Source of the DNA: Fusarium oxysporum f. sp. lycopersici 4287 | Taxonomy: Eukaryota; Ascomycota; Sordariomycetes; Hypocreales; Nectriaceae | DNA: 64,000 nucleotides | Reading direction: 5' to 3' | Assembly: GCF_000149955.1 (NCBI RefSeq) | Contig: NC_030990.1 | Span: forward strand, 3,461,482-3,525,481 | Part shown: piece after piece, positions 1 to 10,710 of the stretch | How the letters are laid out: the number at the start of each line of letters is the position of its first letter | Numbering within the stretch: position 1 is the stretch's first letter | Position numbers and translations under genes: made by a program | Notes under the pieces: model-generated | Database searches by the model: none | The model's input: the letters and a program-made list of their open reading frames with translations, nothing else | Told to the model about the DNA's origin: nothing

Positions 1-1312
1 GCATCGAGAACAGGGGTTCCTTTACTACCAGGATATGATACAAAGATAGACAGGCCTGCAAAGTCGTATTGCGATCGAATACGTAACATCCACTTGTTCC
101 ATTCCAGTTGATAACGGTTACGGCAGAGCTCACTCCCTGACTTCAGACTTAACAAAAAGTAGCCTCATCCACTCCTCAACAACTCCTCCATAAACCCCAT
201 GGGATTTCTCAATTGCGCATGCAAGAATCTCGCCACTCAAGCCCAAGGCAACACACAACGGCACATGTCCTTCCTTTGCTGCATGATGCTGATCCCTTTC
301 GAGGTCTCTGTATGGAAGATCGAAAAACACCAACCAAAAATCAAGAACCTGGTGCATATGGAGAACTAGCTCTGCAGAGCTAAGCTCAGCTCCATCCAGA
401 AGAGAAAAGAAGCATTGGATGCTCCGATTTAACCATCTCATCCCACGTAAGCTCGATGAGCATGTCGGCTAACGATATGTGTATCACAGCTTTATTATTT
501 AGTGATTAGACGAGTCAGATATCAGAAAAGACAGCGAGGCACCTATCTTTGTGCTACCAAAGCTCCTTCTTCTGAAGAAAATGACCTCAAATTACTCACC
601 GACCATTCATTTCTCTCTCGTCTATTGCGTCAGTACGCGTGCCCCGCTAGGACGCGCAGGAGCCGGTGTACACATACAAACGGTGATGCAAGCAAACGAA
701 TGGACGAGTGTGGCTACATCATCATACATCCAGACCATGATTCACGTGACATCACAGACAACCTCCATCATCACCGCCACTAAAGAGAGTTATAAGATAA
801 TACTTTTCCACATCATGACAGATATTCTCCATTATATCATGATCGAATTATGTCACAGAGTTTCCTATTTCCGCTCCGGGTTTCCCTTTGATCGTAAGGG
901 GTTCCGTCAAAGCATGGTCGAGATATTGTTGGACTCGGTATTTGATGGAACTATGCTCCAAGAGTCATACTGATCGGTTCAGATTCCACGATCATTAATT
1001 TTATACATTTGTATCGTATCCCACTAACCGTACACATTCTCAAGCCGCAGTCCATCGCTGAGCTAAGTCCGTTCATTCGCATAATCCATATAGGAATCCT
1101 TCGCCAACGCCTTTTCCATCCCATAATTCCTTCTCAGAGGTATTAACCCTGTAATATTTGTTTCCCATCCTTCCCTTGAACGCCAAGCTCATTAGTGCAT
1201 CTGTATGGCCCTTTATACTCTCTGAAATGAACCCGCATGACAAAAACCGCAAGCAATCAAAATGCGCCGGTTGTGGTGAGCGTTTGCTTGGTATATGCCT
1301 ATACGTTGAAGA
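1..1312. other. No gene supported at the left edge
   Basis: I see no recognisable gene here. The longest minus-strand ORF (130-441, 103 codons) is fairly rich in hydrophobic and aromatic residues and could be an exon of an unknown protein. It has no family motif, and the start is uncertain because a second frame upstream of it is also open. The plus-strand ORFs between 500 and 970 overlap one another and look like chance. The segment nearest 1312 is probably the 3' UTR of the neighbouring minus-strand gene. Confidence 0.5.
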
Positions 1313-4300
1313 TCATTTTCTCCTTGTTGATGTCCTCCGCTTCTTTGCTTTACTCGCTCTGGTCTTACTACCCGCGGGTTCTACCTCCTCCTTCACACCT
1401 GCCTCAACTGTAGCAGATGCTGCAGCGTGGTCGACATCCATACCCAAGCCTTTGAACTCTTCGTCATCTAAATCTGTAAGGTCTTCGCTGAGCATGCGGA
1501 TGGCATCTCTCCCGGCCCAGCGCTCTTCGAGAATAGATGTTCCCTTGGGGTCATGACCCTTGAGGTACCAAAGTATTCCTCCATCTGTCAGAGGATCCGC
1601 AGGTTCTAATCCAAGACTGCCGTTAGATTGTGGCGGTGTGGGAGGCCCTGATTGTGCCGGTTGAGGCTTCGACATATAACCATCTGTGTCGGGGGGTGTA
1701 TTGGATGAGTTGACAGTGTTAGGGAGAGACTCGTGTTTTTCGACAGCACCTGCCTCTGCGAGATCAGATGTATCGACGTCAATATTGGTGCTGACCTCAA
1801 TATTTCCATTATCTGAAGTAGTGTCCATCGCATCTCCACCCTCAGTGGAACTGGCCTTAACAGTAATTTGAAGCTCGGCATCAACCATAATAGTGTCGTT
1901 GGCTTCATCACTGAGGTCAGTTGGTTTATCTTGGCTCGTCCCAGTCAGTGGTCGGACGTCCACGCTTCTGTCAATGATGTTCTCCAGCTCCTTCTTCAAG
2001 CCCTCGAAAGGCTTTTGGGAGATCTCCGACTCGATTCTCAAGGCTGTCTCAAGGTGTGGCTGAACAGCCTTCAATATGCGTTTTCCCAATTTTCGGCGCT
2101 CTCGTATATCTGAGAAAGTGGTTTTAGCAGGCGGTGCGTCGACAGCTTCAGTTTGAGTTGCAACCGTAGATGACTCAGGCGGTGTTGTAGAAATACCAGT
2201 ACTGATTACATCGCAAAGATCTAAAGCAAAGGACATTACTGTCACATAAAAGCGGGCATTGACGCGGCTTTGAAGCTTGTCAAGGCCGTCCTTGAAGAGA
2301 TCTTTATCAAGTCTGAAATAATTAGTCCAAAGTCAAGATCAGCGGAGCAATATATGCACTTACGACATTGCCCTGTCAACAGCAGGGTTGAGAAGTTTCG
2401 CGACAGGGAAGTAACACTCATCCACAAATTCTTGTTCAAGTTCACCAGCGGCAACCTTGATCTGCTCCCGTTCCACAAGCTGGGCTGCAAGATCTTTGAG
2501 CTGCTCAAGCTCAATAATCAAATTCTCGGCGAATTCAATGCGTCTAGCAAGTCTGATCTTTCCGCTCGGCCCCATGGCTGCGAAGTCACGTCGCGTAAGC
2601 TCCATCGAGGAAAAGGACTCCATCTGAAGCTGCAGACGCTTTAGAAGTGCTGCTCCTCGACGGTTCTCACGCTTCAGGGTCCAGTAGCGACATGCCTGGC
2701 TCAGGAACTCCTTGCGTTTAGGAAATGCGAATCTTTGAATCGAAGCGTCTACAACTTCAAACACGGCCTGTGGTATAATAGGTGCACCTGCAGGAGTTTT
2801 CCAGACGTTTTTCGGATTCTGGCCTCTCTTTTTGTCACCAACGACTGCAGACTTTGTCCCAGTAAGCTGTGTTTCATCCGATGGCTGTTCTGAAAGGGCG
2901 TTGCGCTGCTGCTCTGCAATAGCATTCGCAACAGCGGTGTTATCAGCCCAGATACGATTCCTCATGGTTCTCTTATAGAATTTCTTGGCTGCCTTTGTGG
3001 CCTGTTGAACACTATGCTCTTGCACATAGTCAGGCGGGCAATGCTTATCACAAAAGGCCTTGAGCACCATACCGCCATCCAACACAGCGAGAGCACCCTG
3101 GCTAGTCTTCATCTTAAGAAACAGCCGGGATCTCCGCGCACAAGTGACATGAAATGCTTGATAGCAGTTCTTGTTTCCGCACTGTATGCACGCGCCCATT
3201 CGCTGTCGACAAATGTAACACGTCAATTTCCAACGGTTTTTCGGCACCTTTTCTACGTCCATGACTGGTTCCATGAACGTGTGGTTACCCAAGGAAACCT
3301 CAGGAATCCACATTGCGCAAAGCAGATGTGCCCACTTCGAGGAATTTGTTTGCTTGAACGCACCGTCGGTGTTGGGACAGAAGATACAAGTCTGCTTTGA
3401 GTCAATATAGCAACTCGAGAAAGTGTTCTGAACTAGACTTACAGGAACTGAAGGCCCACAGAGCTGGCATTTGCGGCAGAGCCACTGGCCTTCTGGGATA
3501 AATGGGACACCATAACATTCTTGATGAACTGCGAGGTTGCAGCCATCACAGAACACAATCGCGTTGGTGTTTTCGCAGTCGCCGTCGTCGCAAATGGCGC
3601 ATTTTGAGTCAGGCTCTTCACCCCCTTGCGGCTCACCATTTACAGCGGCGGCAGAGCTTGATCGCGGACGATGGGTTTGTGGAGGCTTCGGGTTCGGTTT
3701 TGGAATTCTCTTCTCAAGCACATGCCACTCCTTTTCGATCTTTGTCATAGTGATTTCGAAAACTTCGCGTGTTATAGCTGGAACGTCGTTTTGCCTGCGG
3801 TGAGCATTGTATCGCCCAAGCCAAATATCGTCTTGTTCATCCATATCATATTCGACACGACCGATTCGTGTACGGTAGACCGGCCCGTCAGACGCTGCCA
3901 TAGCAGCATCGGTCAATTCTGCGTCATCTTCCATGGTAAGATCAGAAGATTTGATTAAAGCTTGCTCCGGGCGCAGGTAGTGGTCACTCTCCTGATAGCC
4001 GACATTACTCATTGACTTGTCGACAAAGCGAGCCTGGCCAAAAGTTTTGCTCTCATATAATTCGATGCTGTTGGTTTTACGATATGAAGGTAGTTTAAGA
4101 TCCAGTTTCTCTTTCGGTGTCTGGTTTTGAATGGGTAGAATTTTAGGTGTTTTTGGTGTTGTGAGAAAGTCCAGCGGCTTGCTGCTGTAAAAGCTGACCA
4201 CATCTCGGGTCGGTCGACGAGGGCGCCGTAAAGGTGTTTCAGTAAGAACATCGGCGGCATTCGACTCTGAGCGACCTTGAGGATTTGGTGTGTTTCCAGT

Positions 4301-4891
4301 TGATGCGGGGTTTGGTTGTCTCGATGGGGTTCGGGTTTCGTCCCAAGGTGTTCCGAATGCCTGAACCACTGATAAATCAGGTTGTTCTTGGGGTATGCCA
4401 TCAACCTGTTCAGATTGCAGGATCATGAATGTAGCATCAATATCTAGGTTAGGATGGAAGTCCTCCCAGCTGCGCTCCTCGCGGGGCTTATAGTCTTCAG
4501 CCTGCTTCACAGCAGTCGCCATGGCTGCAGCTGAACCCCATTGCATTTCCTCCAAGCCATCATTGCCAGCAGCTCGCGTGCGAGCGCCTCTTTCTCGTCG
4601 AGGCATTATGGATGGAGAAGGGCCATTGATAGCCTCGCGCGCAGCTGCTCTTGACCTCGATACTGTTGATGGCCCAGTCGTATTCGGCGTGGTTACCAAG
4701 TCAGCATCAGCGAAGCGACCACCGCCACCAGCCCCTCCTGGAATATATCGACGTCGTTTTGGTGGTGGTTCAGTTGCGGAGGCTGCCGCGAGGGCTGCTC
4801 TTGCAGCACGAGCAGCATTGGTCGAACCCGGAGGACGACCTCGACGTCTTCCGGTAACGGGTCGCCTGGGAGTCGGAGATGCCGGAGCCAT
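1313..4891 (-). CDS. NTO1: Nto1/BRPF-like PHD-finger protein (NuA3-type histone acetyltransferase subunit)
   Basis: Predicted chromatin reader of a NuA3/Mst2-type histone acetyltransferase complex. Exons are 4891-3443, 3391-2364 and 2312-1313, giving 1158 aa. The N-terminus has an AT-hook-like motif (GRRRGRPPGS). An enhancer-of-polycomb-like stretch follows at about residues 300-410. A PHD finger begins near residue 430 (CAICDDGDCENTNAIVFCDG), followed by the zinc knuckle and extended PHD (CIFCPNTDGAFKQT, then YICRQRMGACIQC and HVTCARR), the cassette typical of BRPF1/Nto1. The last exon opens with DLFKDGLDKLQSRVNARFYV, the conserved C-terminal block of the family, then a low-complexity tail ending in KAKKRRTSTRRK. 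Intron 1 (51 nt) is in frame and stop-free, so reading through it is possible, but removing it restores family spacing. Intron 2 is 51 nt with a GTAAGT donor. The first ATG in the frame is at 4891. The family call is strong; complex membership is inferred from homology. Confidence 0.92.
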
Positions 4892-6869
4892 CTTGAGCGA
4901 AGCTAACGGCGATGTAAACTTGAAAATCGAAGCGTCGCTGGCGCAAGCTTGAGATGGATAATCGCGTCAAGGGGGAGGTGGCGCGCAGGCTCGGTCCGAA
5001 GCTTGGCGAAATCACCAATCATTTGAAAGGCGCCATACACACCAGAGGAGCTTTCTTTATTATTCCCGTAGAATATACGGTCAAAGGAAGACTTGTTCGG
5101 TGAATAAGATGATGGGATTCGCGACTGCAGAGGAGGTGATGTTCTGCCTCGGGCAAGGAACGCGTGAAGTTGGCGTGCACGGTCCCTGTTTAGTCAGCGG
5201 CATCCAGGGTGAAGGTTGACATAAAAAGGTCACCAGACTCTGACATATTTTCGCGCAGCACAAGCTGCGACTTGCTCAGATTAAACTTTCAGTATGCTTC
5301 AACAATGTGACTTTGTTTGTGCAGCTCATCTGCCAGTTTGTCTCTTTCTGGCTTAAGCTCATGGGCCGCATCTGCAACGTGGGGAAGCAGATCTAGCATT
5401 TTGATGGAATTGCTTGATCAGATCTGACACGACTCATTGTACCTGGCATTGCTGGCCTCAAGTGACGTAGAATCTCCCCATGTAAAACGTCTTTGTTTTC
5501 GACTACAAGTAATGCCAAGATTTGTTTCCCCAGTTCGCAGATCGCCGTTGCTTGCTGGTGCTTGAAACCTAGTCAGGCCATCCCGATTTGGAAATAAACT
5601 GGGAGAGAAATCTCTTAACCTTATGATGAGCATATGTTATCTGATCCTAAGCTTGTCTATGCCTGCATTCATGTGCTTGAGAACTTTTCAAGGGGATCAA
5701 TCATTAATTGGTAGGATTTTCTCTTTCTCTTGCGCCCACCCGACCTGGGACTTGTTAGTGGCTCCAATGGCAATTAATGACTGTTTGAATGAGACTTCTT
5801 GGCTCCGCAAATCATGGAAGCAAATGCCGAAGCAAGATCTAGAGATCTGCCCAGGGTCTAATTTGAGATCCTATCATATGCTTCCCTGATGCCCACTCTT
5901 GTTGACACTTTGACGCCTGTGTAAGCGAACTGGGTCGACAGTGCAACAGCTCATTACCGCCTTTTCCTTAACATCCAATTCAATGACAGTATCATTCATG
6001 ATCAGTTGTCAAAAACTTGCAAGATGCCTAATTGTTGAGAACAATATTCGCCGCCTGGCGACATCCATAGCACCAAATCTACATCGCCGACAGCAATGCG
6101 AAAGCTAGATTTAAGCACCCACAGAACTACTCCGACGCTTGTGGTGCATGAGAGCTTATCCATATTCACGATGGCCTCAGATCTAACGACCCTAGTACGT
6201 GTCCCTGGCCGCGGGGCCATCCGCTTCGTTCCACTCCGTTGCCTCGGCGGCCCCAGAACGGGCACGACTTCCGGGCGGATCCAGGTGCTGGCGATTCTTG
6301 TAAGCGGCCAATGATTATCGATGCATCGTCAGTTGCGGTGTCGTTATATGGCGTTCAGTGACTCTGAACTTAAGAGCTTACATCATATAACGGTGACAGC
6401 ATTGTAAAATGTCATCAAAGAAGTACGGCATTTCTATGCCAGGTAATTCAAGTGGTCGTAGACAGATAGATAGATAACCCACATCAGGATCTGAGATCAC
6501 AGGCTAAGATACCTCTAGACACTATGGTTGATATTGGTAACCTGGTCTACTGGCTGAGTTATGCATAGTAACTTTTGGCTTCCCCTTTGGAATTTCATTT
6601 GCTCTCGCTTGTTGAGGCTTCTCTAACCACACCGGAACAATATTATTAACATCGTCCTATGTACCATTTCAGGATATGCTCTCGTTTCTCATGGGTAGCC
6701 GGAAGCATGAGGCGATAGACTCCAAGGATAATCACATGCCCTACCATCACCAACGATCTCAGAGAAATACCATAAATAGAATCCCAGGACTTTACTACTA
6801 ACTTAGCCACAGCCTGAATTTCTCCAATTTGAACGCTATCACTACCCTCGTCGCCACCGTCATACTGTC
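4892..6869. other. Intergenic, no supported gene
   Basis: Nearly 2 kb upstream of the Nto1-like gene. A short GC-richer ORF from the ATG at 6171 ends beside a possible GTAAGC donor, but no second exon is evident. A nested inverted repeat lies at 6342-6392 (see findings). The ORFs near 5.4-5.9 kb show no domain or conserved motif. Confidence 0.5.
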
Positions 6870-7261
6870 ATGGCAACTACAAATGCGAATGACCTCGAAT
6901 CTGGGGTATTGACTCAGCCATCCAACACTAGATTCACCCATGCTACCATCCTCACCAAAAATTCGATGTCGCACCTCGCCCTGGAATGATGACGCCCCCT
7001 CATGGCTCAGATATTGGCCAAGCCTTAAACTTACCCTCCCTACCCTTCAATCTCTCACTCAGCCCGCCCCTCCATCAACACTAAGTGAGGTTCTCTATGT
7101 ACCTTATACCAGCGGCTTAGCCAGCCCACCATCTCAATGTTCTAGCTGTGTCAGGAACAAATCGTCCAAAACCATCCGGTCATGTCTCTTTCAACACTCC
7201 TAACACTCGAACTAATCCCAAGCCTCTTTGGCCCTTCTCTGATTTAGAGCATCAGGCTAAA
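6870..7261 (+). pseudogene. Possible fragmented Ser/Pro-rich coding remnant
   Basis: An ATG at 6870 opens a frame beginning MATTNANDLESGVLTQPSN, which runs to a five-A run at 6957-6961. Just after it, a second frame carries KFDVAPRPGMMTPPHGSDIG and more coding-like, Ser/Pro-rich sequence. A third and a fourth frame continue the same composition to a stop near 7261. Such handovers between adjacent frames resemble a coding region broken by single-base indels, as seen more clearly in several genes further right. An intron with a GTGAGG donor near 7084 and an acceptor near 7143 is also possible. I recognise no family, and this could be chance in a proline-rich composition. Confidence 0.2.
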
Positions 7262-8107
7262 GCCGGCTGACCTGGTCACGTCAGCCAATAGTCTGGCTCA
7301 TCTCTTGGCTTCTTCCGCGACGGCATCATCGGAGCACAAAAGGATCATTTCCCTCCAGGGGTCGATAAGCCACGACGAGTGACCTCTGAAACGATTCTGT
7401 TAGCTTTGCAATCTGTGCACGTTCACAATAAGGATTCCAAATTCTGGGACAGTGGCAATTACCACAACAGTGTTACAAGAGGACAACCAGAAGCACCAAG
7501 GGCTTGAACTGATAAAGGATATCATGTATTACAACAATCTCCAATTCTTCAGCATAGTTGCCTCAGATCGCATAAGCTTCAAGCCAAGTGAAGTCTTTTT
7601 TTCTTCCAACCATACCGTAAAATCAAGAATGCATATGGGCGAATACCCTTGACCTTCCAACGCCATGTCCAGACTCCTACGTGAAAGCAAAAAACAGTAC
7701 ATGTTCAATCTCATTTCGAATGAGAATAACAGGTATTCTTTAGATGAAACCCTTTCCATCTAACAGAGGCTGTTGAAAGATGTGATATCTCTAGAACAAG
7801 ACCGAGAGAAACATGCAGGCTCCAGAAAGGAGAAGCAGCCATGGAAGGTAAAGATGAGTTCCTATACTCAAACAAATGCAGATGCGCCATCTGCCCAAAA
7901 CGCCGCCTCGCTATGCTCCATGATATCGTTGCAAATGCCAATAAAAAGTAAAACACGAAGTGGTCGAGCTTGAGTCTTCAGACTCAGCTCAACAGAGAAT
8001 CGAATCATACCGAGGAGTCCAGCATGCTCCCACAGTAGAGAGGGTATATGGGTATCATATGGGTGTCGTCTTCCAAGTCTAACTCTGCTGGTATCTCATA
8101 TTCGATT
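7262..8107. other. Intergenic / 3' flank of the LRR gene
   Basis: No gene is supported. A minus-strand ORF at 8005-8199 overlaps the end of the LRR gene in another frame. It could only be coding if a small 3' intron existed, and I found no good splice sites for one. Confidence 0.5.
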
Positions 8108-10710
8108 TCAGCCCAAGGTCCGACCACTATGTATAGCTTGAGCCTGAGGGGCGTGGATAGGAGTGTGTGCTGTGCGCATGGCTGCACCGGATGGGACATT
8201 AGGTGTGGAATAGTCTGTCGGGCGGCTGGTAGTCCAAGTCTCTTCGCTCAAGACAGAAAGGTAGCTATTGCCGACAGTATTTCGCAAGGCCTCAATCTTC
8301 TGACGGTATATCTCACCACCGGCATCCCAATCCTGAGATTCCTTCCAAGTGGAAGCATCATCGTTAGATGAGTAAGCAGCTGGGATGTTGGTCAAGATGT
8401 TGGTGTCAACTCGTGGTACTTCAGGTGAGCTGACAACTTGCGAGTCGGTCGATAACGTGGGCGGCGACAAAACCTGGCCTCCAGGTTGCTGGGATATCCG
8501 GTAGTTTCCATCGTTAGTCAGCGGAGACTTGGGCTGCTTGCCAGCCGGCTTCGCTACTTGAACCTCGACTGGGGTTGGGAACGATGGGGTATCAGAAGTG
8601 GCCAAATCTACGATTCGCCTCTTTGGAGTCTTTCGCCGACGTGTTGAGCTGGTGTTGATTTCACTCATGACAGCCTTAGGCGTAGGCCGTTCCTTTCGGA
8701 GGACAGCTGGCTCTTTGGGAGGGTTGAAAATAATGGCAGGCTTGCTGACATCGACAGTAGGCACCTCAGAGACCTGTGGCTTGACGACGGGGATGGATTC
8801 GGGGATAGGGGGGCGGTCAACCAGTGATCGTCTTTCAACATAACTTGGACCACTGCCATCAATAATTACGTCGTCAGTATAGCCTGGGGCTTTGCGGAAG
8901 AGGTTAAAGATGGAGATGCGATAATCCTTGTGGGTACGAGTGAAGGGATTGCCCTCAACCCAAATCTCGTGGATGTCGGGGATACCTGTCAATCTCGCCA
9001 GTTCCATTGGGTCGACCAGACGGTTATCTCTCAAATCGAGTCTCTCAAGAGGAACCAACTTCTCAACGCCAGCAAGGCTCTGGAGCCTGTTTGCTCGAAG
9101 GTTGAGGGCTGTGATGGCAGGAAGAGGGTTGCGGGTCAAGGACTGGAGAGAATCGATCATACAGTGAGACAAGTTCAGAGCTCTAAGGGCGGTTAGGGTA
9201 GCCAGACTGTCTGGGACCTGGCTGAAGAGGTTGGAGGAAATATCCAGAGAGTAAAGTGTGTTGGAGAGGGGTGCCAGACTGTTTTGCGGAATGGAGGTCA
9301 TGGAATTGTCAGCCAGACTCAAATGTCGCAAAAAGCGCCACTTTGAAGCGGGGAGGACGCCCATAGCAAGTAAGTTACCAGAGCTACCTCGAGAATGGTG
9401 ATGGCCAGTCCAGGAATCGGAAAGGCTGGAATGAGAACTACCAGATCCAGATCGCCTCATGCGGTGATGGTTACCTCGAACGGGATGTGATTGCGTTCGA
9501 GAGCTGGTAGGGCGTGGAGGTGAGTTGCTCCTGGGACGAGAAGACTTATGCACAGCTTGTGGGGTGTCATCCTGCTCGTCATCCTTGCTCAAAGACTGCC
9601 TACGGCTGCTCTCTTCGATAGCATGTTCACTTGGGGTCAACGAACCGACCCGCATGTCGACGTGTGCACCAGGGGAGCTTGGAGCAGACACGGCTCGGTG
9701 AAGCTCGGGGTGAGCAATGTTACGACGAGGACTGCCACTACCCGTCCAGACTGAAGTGGGTGAGGACTGGGATTTGGAGACTCGTCGACGGCGTTTGTCC
9801 ATATCATCCAAAACGATGTCAATCAAGATGTCCGCGGGGTCCTCAATACCGGCACGTTTCAGAGTAAGAGAACGCAGCTGATCAGCTAAACGATCCCAGC
9901 CAAAGAATTGTCGGAAGTCGATGCTGCTAACTTCGAGAGCCTGCAGGTTCTTGAAAACGTATAGGGGTACAGCCGAATCAAATGGAAACTCTTCATAACC
10001 ACGAATCAGGCGGGCACGCCAATCTGGGGCCAATCTCAAGCAAGGAATCTTGGTAAAAGCAGAATAGAGGTACTTCATGTCAGCTTCCAGGGCGGCTTTT
10101 TGGCGTTCGGTCCGGGCAGCGGATATGCTGGCTCCAATGCCAAAACTCGACCATAATGCAGACATGCCCGACATGACACTTCGTATACTCGAGACAGAGT
10201 GTATTGAATCAATATCCGAGCCTTTGCTTCTCGATCGCTGGGTATTACTGAGGAAGGAAACATAGTTGGCAGAGGATGAACTGTCGTGGAGGTTTTCAAG
10301 TCGGACCTTCATAGGACCGACATTGATGCCGAGTTCTTCGAAGCGGGAGAGTAGGTAAAATAGGTGATGAGGCGTGAGTGCCAGTTTTACAGATTTGGCA
10401 TTATGCGATGTGAAGTTGAGGGTTCCGAGCGACAAGGCAGCTGCGAGCGAACTCGATGTGGAAGCGGAGGTAGATGGTCGTTCGGGAAGCGAAGTGGAAG
10501 TTTGGGAGAGGAGGGTCGCTGAGCCTGTACTCTGAGATGGCTTATGACGGACTTGGCGGCGTAGTTGAAGAGCGTTGGCCAAAGCCTTCTCGTGCGTCCG
10601 AACATAGCCGGCAAGTTGCTATCATTACCTGTCAGTTAACGTGATCAACAAAAATGCCAATCATGCTGAATGCACACCTTTATGAACAGTTCTCCGTCTT
10701 CTGAATCCAT
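8108..10710 (-). CDS. Leucine-rich-repeat protein, STK11IP (LIP1)-like architecture
   Basis: Exon 1 is 10710-10678 (MDSEDGELFIK, 11 codons). A 59-nt intron (10677-10619) follows, and exon 2 runs 10618-8108, giving 847 aa. The open frame of exon 2 has no ATG near its 5' end, which is why the short upstream exon is needed; the splice gives FIK-QLAGYVRTHEKALANAL. After a low-complexity Ser-rich N-terminus comes a conserved block around LYVFKNLQALEVSSIDFRQF, a charged Ser/Arg-rich linker, about five LRRs at residues 435-585 (for example LRHLSLADNSMTSIP and LERLDLRDNRLVDP), and the post-LRR cap EIWVEGNPFTRTHKDYR. This order resembles animal STK11IP/LIP1 and fungal LRR proteins of unknown function. 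LRR assignment is certain; the STK11IP likeness rests on architecture recalled from the family, and the role is unknown. Confidence 0.85.

Noticed and set aside
130..441. 103-codon minus-strand ORF at the left edge
   Set aside because: Protein-like composition but no family motif, uncertain start and no clear splice partner. Not enough to call a gene.
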